From contig USDU01000035.1 of the NCBI GenBank assembly GCA_900553635.1, positions 1 to 15,280 of the forward strand: DNA of 15,280 bases. Reading direction: 5' to 3'. The number at the start of each line of letters is the position of its first letter. Positions within the stretch are counted from its first letter, which is position 1. The DNA comes from an uncultured Lachnospiraceae bacterium. GTDB lineage: Bacteria; Bacillota_A; Clostridia; Lachnospirales; Lachnospiraceae. Below are positions 8,188 through 14,169 of this stretch, piece after piece. Position numbers and translations under genes: made by a program. Below the pieces are notes generated by a model, which ran no database searches, was not told where the DNA came from, and saw only the letters and a program-made list of their open reading frames with translations.

Positions 8188-9324
8188 ATGTTATTGGTGA
8201 AAAATGCAGAGGTCTATGCTCCGAAATATCTCGGGAAAAAGGATGTGTTGATCTGTGGCAGAAGGATTGAACAGATTCAGGATACGATCGGAGCACTCCC
8301 GGTGGAGTGCCGGATGTTGGATGCGGCAGGCAAGCTTCTTACGCCGGGACTTATCGATCAGCATGTCCACATTACAGGAGGCGGAGGAGAAGGAAGCTTC
8401 CATACGCGGACGCCGGAGCTTCAGCTTTCAGAGCTGGTGAAGAACGGTATCACAACGGTGGTAGGACTTCTGGGTACCGATGGAATCACAAGGAGTGTGG
8501 ATAATCTCTATGCGAAAACAAGAGCTCTCTGTGAAGAAGGCGTGAGCGCCTATATGCTGACAGGCGCTTACGGATATCCGAGTCCGACGATTACGGGAGA
8601 AATCGAACGGGATATCGTATTTGTGAAAGAGGTGCTCGGTGTAAAACTGGCGATTTCTGATCACAGGGCGCCGAATGTGACAGAAGATGAACTGATTCAG
8701 ATTGCAAGTAAGGCCAGGGTGGCCGGTATGCTCAGTGGCAAGCCGGGCATGGTGACGCTGCATATGGGTGACGACAAGGCGGGATTGAAGCCGGTATTCC
8801 GGGCACTCAGGGAAAGCTCCGTTCCGGTTCGGATCTTCCGTCCTACTCATGTAAACCGCAATGACGCACTGTTGGAGGAAGGCTATCAGCTTCTGGAGGA
8901 AGGCGGTTATGTGGATCTGACCTGCTGTATGCATACGACTCCGGGTGACTGTATTCTGGAGGCAAAGAAGCGCGGACTTCCCACAGAGCATATCACCATC
9001 AGCTCTGACGGGCACGGAAGCTGGTCCAACTATGCGGAGGATGGTACACTTCTGGAGATTGGCGTATCCGGCGTGGACGCAATTCGAAAAGAGATTTTGT
9101 ATATGGTGAAGACGCTTGGAATGCCATTGGAGGAGGCGCTTCCCTATGCTACCAGCCAGGTGGCGGAAGGACTGGATCTGCTGCCGAAGAAGGGCGTGAT
9201 TCAACCGGGCGCGGACGCGGATTTTCTGCTTTGGGAACCGGATTTGACGCTGGATACCTTTGTGGCAGGCGGCGAGATCTTTATGAAAGACGGAAAAGTT
9301 GTAAAAAAAGGAACCTATGAATAG
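8188..9324 (+). CDS. iadA: Beta-aspartyl (isoaspartyl) dipeptidase, amidohydrolase superfamily, 378 aa
   Basis: Hydrolyses beta-aspartyl dipeptides formed when damaged Asp/Asn residues isomerise; a cytoplasmic two-metal amidohydrolase. The signature GLIDQHVHITGGGGEG is near residues 54-69. Metal ligands match the family: H59 and H61 (HxH), K153 as the carboxylated bridging lysine (in GVKLAISDHR), H192 (TLHMGD), H221 (PTHVNR) and D274 (ISSDGHG). Length is close to the E. coli enzyme. ATG 8188 follows AGAGGA with good spacing. The C-terminus KDGKVVKKGTYE is the usual amidohydrolase ending. The stop at 9322-9324 directly abuts the GTG of a small membrane-protein ORF. The identification is strong; only a related peptidase specificity would be an alternative. 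Confidence 0.93.
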   Translation: MLLVKNAEVYAPKYLGKKDVLICGRRIEQIQDTIGALPVECRMLDAAGKLLTPGLIDQHVHITGGGGEGSFHTRTPELQLSELVKNGITTVVGLLGTDGITRSVDNLYAKTRALCEEGVSAYMLTGAYGYPSPTITGEIERDIVFVKEVLGVKLAISDHRAPNVTEDELIQIASKARVAGMLSGKPGMVTLHMGDDKAGLKPVFRALRESSVPVRIFRPTHVNRNDALLEEGYQLLEEGGYVDLTCCMHTTPGDCILEAKKRGLPTEHITISSDGHGSWSNYAEDGTLLEIGVSGVDAIRKEILYMVKTLGMPLEEALPYATSQVAEGLDLLPKKGVIQPGADADFLLWEPDLTLDTFVAGGEIFMKDGKVVKKGTYE

Positions 9325-9525
9325 GTGAAGGAAGGCAGAAAGAGAGCCGTCGCAGCGGTGGTGGCAGGCCTTATTACTCTGCTGCTCTTCACCCTGAATC
9401 CGTCTGTGAAGGCACTGGCTATGGGCTTCCAGGGCGCGCTGGGAACTGATTTTATGGTACCGTCCTATCTGGCAGTTTCCTATATCCGGGATTTCCTGGA
9501 AGAAATGAAACACATGGAGCTGTAA
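9325..9525 (+). CDS. Small one-TM protein abutting iadA, 66 aa, unknown function
   Basis: The frame opens with GTG exactly after the iadA stop. A positively charged N-terminus (KEGRKR) is followed by one hydrophobic helix (about residues 8-24), then a glycine/alanine-rich stretch and an amphipathic C-terminus ending in FLEEMKHMEL. The polarity suggests a cytoplasmic N-terminus and one membrane span. The ribosome binding site is weak (AGGA about 14 bases upstream), so expression would depend on coupling to iadA. Codon use is coding-like. I recognise no family; similar small proteins after iadA in relatives would support a role in the same pathway, perhaps peptide uptake. It could also be a remnant of a longer membrane protein. 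Confidence 0.55.
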   Translation: MKEGRKRAVAAVVAGLITLLLFTLNPSVKALAMGFQGALGTDFMVPSYLAVSYIRDFLEEMKHMEL

Positions 9526-9548
9526 AAGCGAAAAAAGAGAAGGTTTTT

Positions 9549-9577
9549 AAGGAAGGGGGTTGTATACCCCCTTCTTT
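9549..9577 (+). terminator. Hairpin terminator after the iadA operon
   Basis: GAAGGGGGT (9552-9560) and ACCCCCTTC (9566-9574) form a 9-bp GC-rich stem with loop TGTAT, followed by only three T residues. The stem is strong but the T tract short, so termination may be partial. The -35 hexamer of the next promoter lies in the loop and 3' arm of this hairpin. Confidence 0.65.
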
Positions 9578-9588
9578 GATGTTATACT
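9560..9588 (+). promoter_or_regulatory. Promoter of the mgtE leader transcript
   Basis: TTGTAT (9560-9565), 17-bp spacer and TATACT (9583-9588) with an extended -10 TG (9580-9581). The predicted start is near 9595. It is the only convincing promoter in the 406-base gap between the 66-aa ORF and mgtE, so mgtE is probably transcribed from here through the leader. Confidence 0.7.
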
Positions 9589-9633
9589 CACAAAGGAAAC
9601 AAAATGAATTCTAATTTTCAGGAGGTGAATTTC

Positions 9634-9738
9634 ATGGACAGTTGCGATAGTACGGGACGAAGTAGAAAGTACGGTGCGAACAGGACAGGCAAAAACGTGC
9701 AGCTGTGCGTGAAGATTCCCTTAGGAATCATAAAATAG
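9634..9738 (+). CDS. Short ORF in the mgtE leader, 34 aa, possible leader peptide or small protein
   Basis: ATG 9634 is preceded by GGAGGTG (9621-9627) with 6 bases spacing, one of the best ribosome binding sites in the window. The peptide starts MDSCDSTGRSRKYGANRTGK and ends in KIPLGIIK; it is basic, has cysteines at positions 4 and 26, and has a short hydrophobic end. An in-frame ATG at 9604 would give 44 residues but lies only about 9 bases after the predicted transcript start. The stop TAG (9736-9738) is inside the 3' arm of a long hairpin, so a ribosome finishing the ORF would unfold it. I know no family with this sequence. It could be a regulatory leader peptide for mgtE, an independent small protein, or an accidental ORF within a structured RNA. 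Confidence 0.5.
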   Translation: MDSCDSTGRSRKYGANRTGKNVQLCVKIPLGIIK

Positions 9739-9757
9739 CTGCATGCTTTTGCGTGTC
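9684..9757 (+). repeat. Long nested hairpin in the mgtE leader
   Basis: The 21-base arms 9684-9704 and 9737-9757 pair at 19 of 21 positions (18 Watson-Crick and one G-U; mismatches at 9688/9753 and 9695/9746). Inside, GATTCC (9714-9719) and GGAATC (9724-9729) form a perfect 6-bp stem with loop CTTA. No T tract follows, so it is not an intrinsic terminator. The 5' arm lies in the short ORF and the 3' arm contains its stop codon. Confidence 0.8.
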
Positions 9758-9834
9758 ATGGCTGGCTTTATATTGACATTTGATTCACACCGTATTCAGA
9801 AAGGTCCGGACTTCACAGCGTGTAACCGTTAAGT

Positions 9835-9866
9835 CTGCTTTGGAAAATCTGAAGCGGTGTTTTTTT
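9835..9866 (+). terminator. Intrinsic terminator inside the mgtE leader (candidate attenuator)
   Basis: CTGCTTTGG (9835-9843) pairs with CTGAAGCGG (9849-9857) through a 5-base AAAAT loop, including three G-U pairs. Two bases later come seven T residues (9860-9866). It lies 65 bases before the mgtE start with no convincing promoter between, so transcripts must pass it to express mgtE. Confidence 0.72.
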
Positions 9867-9931
9867 GCGGGCATTTTTCGGAAAAGTCCAGTGGGAGGTT
9901 CTGGAAAATGCGGCTCAAATGGAGGTAGGCT

Positions 9932-11305
9932 ATGACAAAGTACGTAGAGGAACTGATTGCGATTATCCGGGGAAACCTGTCCCGGGAGGAGCTGATTGAC
10001 CGGCTCTTCGATTACCATGATAACGATATTGCGGAGGCCCTGGAGCTTCTGACGCCGGAGGAGAGAAAGCGCCTGTACTCGGCCCTGGGCGCAGAGCGGG
10101 TGGCGGAGATTTTCGCCTATCTGGACGACGGCGATATTTATCTGAAGGAGCTGTCCTTAAAGCAGCAGGCGAAAGTCATTTCCGAGATGGATTCCGACGA
10201 CGCGGTGGACATCCTGGAGGAAGTGGACGACGATACAAAGTGTAAAATTCTAGGAATGCTGGACAAAGAGGCCAGCGAGGACGTCCGGCTTCTGTTGTCC
10301 TACGACGAGGATGAAATCGGTAGCTATATGACCACCAATTTTATCCTGATTCACAACGATCTGACCGTCCGGGAGGCCATGCGGGAGCTGGTGAAGCAGG
10401 CCGGGGAAAATGATAACATTTCCACGATTTATGTGGTTGACCGGGCGGAGCAGTATTACGGCGCCATTGAGCTGCAGGATCTGATCATCGCAAGAGAGCA
10501 TGTGGAACTGGAAGATCTGATCAGCCGTTCCTATCCGTTCGTCATGGACCATGAGAAAATCAGTGACTGCATTGAGAAAATCAAGGACTACGCCGAGGAT
10601 TCTATTCCCGTATTGTTGGAGGATCGGAGTATCGGCGGTATCATCACGGCTCAGGACATCGTCGAGGTTGTGGATGACGAGATGGGCGACGATTACGCGA
10701 AGCTGGCTGGTCTGACTGCCGAGGAGGACTTAAACGAGACCACAGGCGAGAGCATCTGTAAAAGACTGCCCTGGCTGGTGATTCTGCTGTTCCTCGGCAT
10801 GGTGGTGTCCGCTGTGGTGGGCGTCTTTGAGTCCGTCGTGGCGGTGCTGCCCATCGTCATGTGCTTCCAGTCCCTGATTCTGGATATGGCCGGCAATGTG
10901 GGAACCCAGTCCCTGGCGGTAACCATCCGGGTGCTGATGGACGAAAACCTGACCACCGGGCAGAAGGTGAAGCTCTTGTTCAAAGAAATGAAGATCGGTT
11001 TCTTTAATGGCGTGATCCTGGCAGTCATGGCGCTGGTATTCCTGGGAACCTACATTCATCTGTTTAAGGGCTTTGCCCTGGGATATTCCCTGATGATTTC
11101 CGCCTGTGTGGGCGTGTCCCTGGTGGGCGCCATGGTGGTATCCAGCCTGGTGGGAACCCTGACCCCGATTTTCTTCAAAAAGGTGGGCGTGGACCCGGCA
11201 GTGGCGTCCGGTCCCCTGATCACAACCATCAACGACCTGGTGGCTATCGTGGTATATTACGGCCTGGTGGCTGTGGTGCTGATTGATATGTTCCATCTGG
11301 CGTAA
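9932..11305 (+). CDS. mgtE: MgtE-type Mg2+ channel/transporter, 457 aa
   Basis: Inner-membrane Mg2+ (and often Co2+) uptake channel, gated by cytoplasmic Mg2+. The domain order is complete: acidic helical MgtE N domain (about residues 15-125, with many Asp/Glu), two CBS domains (about 130-255, the first starting GSYMTTNFI), a connecting helix and five TM helices (about 280-455). The membrane signature DMAGNVGTQSLAVTIR and the TM5 motif TTIND are present; D435 corresponds to the ion-coordinating pore aspartate of the family. ATG 9932 follows GGAGGT (9919-9924), 7 bases upstream. Transcription seems to come from the promoter at 9560 through a leader with a terminator, which points to attenuation by Mg2+ status. 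A terminator follows. Identification is firm. Confidence 0.96.
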   Translation: MTKYVEELIAIIRGNLSREELIDRLFDYHDNDIAEALELLTPEERKRLYSALGAERVAEIFAYLDDGDIYLKELSLKQQAKVISEMDSDDAVDILEEVDDDTKCKILGMLDKEASEDVRLLLSYDEDEIGSYMTTNFILIHNDLTVREAMRELVKQAGENDNISTIYVVDRAEQYYGAIELQDLIIAREHVELEDLISRSYPFVMDHEKISDCIEKIKDYAEDSIPVLLEDRSIGGIITAQDIVEVVDDEMGDDYAKLAGLTAEEDLNETTGESICKRLPWLVILLFLGMVVSAVVGVFESVVAVLPIVMCFQSLILDMAGNVGTQSLAVTIRVLMDENLTTGQKVKLLFKEMKIGFFNGVILAVMALVFLGTYIHLFKGFALGYSLMISACVGVSLVGAMVVSSLVGTLTPIFFKKVGVDPAVASGPLITTINDLVAIVVYYGLVAVVLIDMFHLA

Positions 11306-11334
11306 AAATATTATTTTTAAGATCGAAAAAACAA

Positions 11335-11369
11335 AAGGCGGATAGGGGTTCCATATCCGCCTTAATTTT
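11335..11369 (+). terminator. Rho-independent terminator of mgtE
   Basis: AAGGCGGATA (11335-11344) pairs perfectly with TATCCGCCTT (11354-11363) over 10 bp with a 9-base loop, followed by AATTTTA. It lies 30 bases after the mgtE stop. Confidence 0.88.
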
Positions 11370-11389
11370 ATATGATATATACAAAAATG

Positions 11390-11420
11390 AGCTAAAAAAT
11401 TTGTGAAAATAGCTAAAAAA
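11390..11420. repeat. Two AGCTAAAAAA repeats 21 bp apart upstream of promoter P1
   Basis: AGCTAAAAAA occurs at 11390-11399 and 11411-11420, each in an A-rich context (AAAAT before both). The 21-bp phasing is two helical turns and the second copy ends 22 bp before the -35 of P1. It may be a bent UP-like element or a regulator site. The 303-base gap 11306-11608 is otherwise very AT-rich. Confidence 0.45.
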
Positions 11421-11442
11421 ATAAAGAAAACAGACTTGGTAA

Positions 11443-11471
11443 TTGACAAAATAATCAAAGCGTCATATACT
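11443..11471 (+). promoter_or_regulatory. Promoter P1 upstream of the ROK regulator gene
   Basis: A perfect -35 TTGACA (11443-11448), 17-bp spacer and TATACT -10 (11466-11471). The -10 is the start of a 14-bp sequence that recurs in P2. The P1 transcript would have a leader of about 130 nt. Confidence 0.75.
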
Positions 11472-11586
11472 TAATTCGAAGATAGAAAAAAGATAAACAA
11501 GGATTTCTATTTCTAAAATAATTATAAAATTGCATACTGCCCATTGAAAAAAAGAAAATAGAATTGTATACTTAATTCGATATTAA
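11466..11586. promoter_or_regulatory. Repeated 14-bp element at both promoters, operator candidate
   Basis: TATACTTAATTCGA occurs at 11466-11479 and again at 11567-11580, 101 bp apart, each time covering the -10 and the transcription start. The downstream copy extends into the imperfect palindrome TTAATTCGATATTAA (11572-11586). A repressor bound to both could loop the DNA. The ROK regulator encoded next is the obvious candidate, but that is inference. Confidence 0.55.
11544..11572 (+). promoter_or_regulatory. Promoter P2 of the ROK regulator gene
   Basis: TTGAAA (11544-11549), 17-bp spacer and TATACT (11567-11572). The predicted start is near 11579, about 30 bases before the ATG at 11609. 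Spacing and -10 are identical to P1. Confidence 0.7.
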
Positions 11587-11608
11587 AAATTAGTAGGTGG
11601 TATGATAG

Positions 11609-12661
11609 ATGGATAAGAAATCTTTAAAGGATGTAAAAAGGAATAATACAGCAAAGGTGCTGGAATACATTTTAAAACAGGGGCCTGTTTCCAGAATTGA
11701 GATAGCGGAACAAAGTGGATTTTCGCCAAGTACCGTAAGTATGGCTGTGTCGCTTCTTTTGAAAGACGGAATGGTTGAGGAAGTACGGGAAGGCGTATCT
11801 ACTGGCGGAAGAAAACCGATCCTTTTGCAGATGAAGGAAGACTACGGATGTATCATTACGGTTTCTGTTTTGAGAAACGGTGTGAAGGCGGAGGTGTTTG
11901 ATCTGTCCGATAAACGGATTGCGGAACGGACGCTGATATCGCGGTATACTTCCGGCAATCGACTTTTAAAAGTGATAGGTGATTTTGTACAGGAAATTCA
12001 GAATGGGAAAACAGAACTTCCGACGCGTATCATTGGACTGGGTCTTTTGTGCCAGGATGATCTGCCGGAGTATGATTTAATGACAGAATTTTCCACATCT
12101 CTTTCTTCAGACTTGATTCGTCTTGAGACAGCTTTGGCTACCAGATGTGGAGTTCCGGTAAAGAAGGAACTTCTGAATCGTTATAATCTAAATTATTATC
12201 TGAAGACGGCTGATGCAAGCTGCACAGATTATGCTTATGTGAATATTGGAGAACGAATCACGGCAAGCTTTGTGCTGAACCGGAAAATGATTCATAATTC
12301 GAAGGATTCTATTTTCGATATCAGTTCTGCAGTCCTGAGCGGAAACTTTGCCGGGTATGAGAATAATCCCGGAGGCTCGATGGCCATTGCCCAGGAAACG
12401 GCTCTGAAGAGTTTTTCTGCGGATAAACTTGCAGAAAAGCTTACCCAGGTAATTAAAAGCGCGCTGTTATTCTTCCCGGTCAAGGATGTATTTATCGGAG
12501 GACAGGTGGAAGGACTGGAGCAGGTGGTAGAAAAGATATCGCAGAATTTTGCGTTTCAACCGGTGATTCGTAAAGCGGGAGAACCGGGAAAACAGATTTG
12601 TGACATTTTTGCACGTCAGATTTTGTGGGAAAACTGTTACGCCCTGATTGAAGTAAATTAA
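11609..12661 (+). CDS. ROK-family transcriptional regulator with degenerate sugar-kinase-like domain, 350 aa
   Basis: An N-terminal winged helix (about residues 10-65, core PVSRIEIAEQSGFSPSTVSM followed by a recognition helix and GGRKP) is joined to a ROK-like domain. ROK repressors usually bind a sugar or derivative and release DNA. Here the kinase-type signatures are gone: the phosphate-binding DxGGT is replaced by a VSVLRNG segment after residue 80, and the Cys-rich zinc motif CxCGxxGC is missing. Only the outline remains (GLGLLCQDDL; YVNIGERITASFVLN; FPVKDVFIGG). It should therefore bind an unusual ligand, or none, and not phosphorylate. ATG 11609 is preceded by AGGTGG; an overlapping ATG at 11602 stops after four codons. 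It stands before a permease and a HyuA-like enzyme and likely controls them and itself. Confidence 0.85.
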   Translation: MDKKSLKDVKRNNTAKVLEYILKQGPVSRIEIAEQSGFSPSTVSMAVSLLLKDGMVEEVREGVSTGGRKPILLQMKEDYGCIITVSVLRNGVKAEVFDLSDKRIAERTLISRYTSGNRLLKVIGDFVQEIQNGKTELPTRIIGLGLLCQDDLPEYDLMTEFSTSLSSDLIRLETALATRCGVPVKKELLNRYNLNYYLKTADASCTDYAYVNIGERITASFVLNRKMIHNSKDSIFDISSAVLSGNFAGYENNPGGSMAIAQETALKSFSADKLAEKLTQVIKSALLFFPVKDVFIGGQVEGLEQVVEKISQNFAFQPVIRKAGEPGKQICDIFARQILWENCYALIEVN

Positions 12662-12725
12662 CGTATCCTTAGGCATAATCTGTTTTCCTGTTTGATATAA
12701 AAGAACTTAAAGGCGGTACATAAAA

Positions 12726-12733
12726 CTGCGCAG
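12726..12733. promoter_or_regulatory. CTGCGCAG palindrome in the gap before the permease gene
   Basis: A perfect 8-bp palindrome within the 116-base gap between the ROK gene and the permease gene. The gap also holds a TATAAA (12696-12701) with no good -35, and no convincing terminator. The permease is therefore either read through from P1/P2 or has its own regulated promoter that I cannot define. Confidence 0.25.
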
Positions 12734-12777
12734 GTGTGGCCGTTTTTAAATAATAAAACAAAAAGGAGAAATGTGAT

Positions 12778-14088
12778 ATGCTTCAAGGTATACTGATTTT
12801 GCTGTTTATGCTTGTTATCATGGGTCTTATGGTTACCCGTAAGATGCCGACAGTACTGGCACTTTTTGTACTGGCTGTTGGAATCTGTCTGATAGGTGGA
12901 GTCCCGGCTGTGGCCACGGATGCGGATGGCAATGCCATAGGTTTTTTACAGGCCGTTATCCAGGCGGGTGCTCTCCGGCTTGGTGACCCGATTATGGTAG
13001 CGATTTTTGCAGGATGGCTCGGTATGGTGATGGAAAAAACACGTATCAGTGAAACAATGATTAAAAAGGGAGCTGAACTTGGCGGCGATAAGACCCTGAT
13101 TGTAACCCTGGTACTGTTTATCATCGCATCCATTTTGTTCTCTGTAGTAAATGGACTGGGAACCGTAATCATGGTTGGTACGATTGTGATTCCGATTCTA
13201 GTTTCAGTAGGTGTGGATAAGTTTACCGCTTCTGCTGTAATGCTCTTTTCCTATTGTGTAGGAAATAACGTGAATTTATCAAATGTAAACGCAATTGGTG
13301 CAATTTTGGGAACCAGCTTCGATGACACATTTTTAATTCAGGCAATTTGCGCGGCAGGTGCTTTTGTCTCTGGCATCATATTCTTTGTAGTTCGTTGTAA
13401 AAAGGTGGGAAGAAAATTTGCTTTTTCTGCTCCGGTAGGAGAGGCTGAGGATGATGTCTATCAGATAAAAGGAATCATGGGTGGTCTGGCGATGATTACG
13501 CCATTGATTCCGCTAATTTTGGTTATCGGCTTTAAGTTTCCGCTGATTATTTCTTTTATGATTGCGATTGTATGGGCCTGTATCTTCACCAGCCTGAAGG
13601 CCGGATGGAGCCGGACCATGAATATGCTGACCAAGACCCTGTTTGATGGATTTTCCGCGACAGCGCCGTCGGCGATGCTGATGATTGGTATCGGAATGCT
13701 GCTTCTGGCTATCAATCAGCCTTCTGTAAAGACATCTCTGGAGCCGATTATGCGTGTGGTTACACCGAACGGTCTGGTTTCCTTCCTGCTATTCTTCATT
13801 GTACTGGCTCCGTTGTGCCTGTACCGTGGACCGCTGAACCTGTGGGGCCTGGGAGCTGGAATTGCGGCTCTGATGGTGGGCATGAATATCCTTCCGGTCA
13901 ATGCGGTAATGGGAGGCTTTGCATCCGTATCCGTTATGCAGCTGCTGTGCTGTCCGACTAATACTCATAATGTATGGGTAACAAGCTATACAGGCGAGGA
14001 GGTAACATCTGTTACCAAACGTCTCCTGCCCTGGATCTGGCCGGTTGTTATCGTCGGTGTCGTAGTGAGCGCAGTGATGTGGCTGTAA
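12778..14088 (+). CDS. Multi-TM permease of the ion-transporter type (GntP/CitM/Dcu-like), substrate unknown, 436 aa
   Basis: An integral membrane protein with about 11-12 hydrophobic segments throughout. It begins with a helix (ILILLFMLVIMGLMV) and has a hydrophilic loop near residues 200-225. Glycine- and asparagine-rich re-entrant-like stretches (VVNGLGTVIMVGTIVIP; YCVGNNVNLSNVNAIGAILG) and a late LLCCPTNTHNVWVTSYTGEE segment suggest a secondary carboxylate or anion transporter of the IT-superfamily kind. AGGAG lies about 9 bases before ATG 12778; an ATG at 12771 stops immediately. It sits between the ROK regulator and a HyuA-type hydrolase, so it probably imports that enzyme's substrate, such as a hydantoin, 5-oxoproline-like or related cyclic amide acid. 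Exact family and substrate are uncertain. Confidence 0.72.
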   Translation: MLQGILILLFMLVIMGLMVTRKMPTVLALFVLAVGICLIGGVPAVATDADGNAIGFLQAVIQAGALRLGDPIMVAIFAGWLGMVMEKTRISETMIKKGAELGGDKTLIVTLVLFIIASILFSVVNGLGTVIMVGTIVIPILVSVGVDKFTASAVMLFSYCVGNNVNLSNVNAIGAILGTSFDDTFLIQAICAAGAFVSGIIFFVVRCKKVGRKFAFSAPVGEAEDDVYQIKGIMGGLAMITPLIPLILVIGFKFPLIISFMIAIVWACIFTSLKAGWSRTMNMLTKTLFDGFSATAPSAMLMIGIGMLLLAINQPSVKTSLEPIMRVVTPNGLVSFLLFFIVLAPLCLYRGPLNLWGLGAGIAALMVGMNILPVNAVMGGFASVSVMQLLCCPTNTHNVWVTSYTGEEVTSVTKRLLPWIWPVVIVGVVVSAVMWL

Positions 14089-14104
14089 AAAAATTTCACA
14101 GAGT

Positions 14105-14147
14105 AAAAAATGTTGCGGCCTGTAGTATTATAGGTCGCAACACTTTT
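14105..14147 (+). terminator. Intercistronic hairpin between permease and hyuA-like gene
   Basis: TGTTGCGGCCT (14111-14121) pairs with AGGTCGCAACA (14132-14142) over 11 bp with one G-U pair, and the loop can pair further. Only CTTTT follows, and an A run precedes the stem. It could be a partial terminator lowering hyuA expression, or an mRNA-stabilising hairpin protecting the permease message. Confidence 0.62.
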
Positions 14148-14169
14148 AAACAGAAAAAGAGGTAGGAAC

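Larger units (their letters stand above)
9595..9931 (+). ncRNA. mgtE leader region, candidate cis-regulatory RNA
   Basis: About 337 nt separate the predicted transcript start from the mgtE ATG, far longer than ordinary leaders here. In order it holds a 34-codon ORF with a strong ribosome binding site, a long hairpin overlapping the end of that ORF, an unstructured-looking stretch with short pairing options (GGACTT 9808-9813 with AAGTCT 9831-9836; ACCGTT 9825-9830 with AAGCGGT 9853-9858) and an intrinsic terminator. Both short pairings would use bases of the terminator stem and could act as antiterminators. The layout fits conditional termination responding to Mg2+ or to translation of the short ORF. 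I do not see the conserved M-box core, so the class is unassigned. Confidence 0.55.

Noticed and set aside
8428..9513. A 361-codon minus-strand ORF opposite iadA
   Set aside because: It is the antisense shadow of iadA and the 66-aa ORF; its composition is His/Cys/Gln-rich with no domain, while iadA has all catalytic residues.
9773..9778. TTGACA as a second mgtE promoter -35
   Set aside because: No acceptable -10 occurs at 15-19 bp downstream; the nearest, TATTCA, is only 14 bp away.
9634..9866. M-box Mg2+ riboswitch before mgtE
   Set aside because: Expected from gene context, but the conserved core sequences are not visible by eye; only scattered short resemblances. A covariance-model scan is needed to settle it.
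10730..11458. A histidine-rich minus-strand ORF that resembles a metal-binding protein
   Set aside because: The His and Gly runs come from reading the antisense of mgtE membrane codons, and it crosses the mgtE terminator; no supported start.
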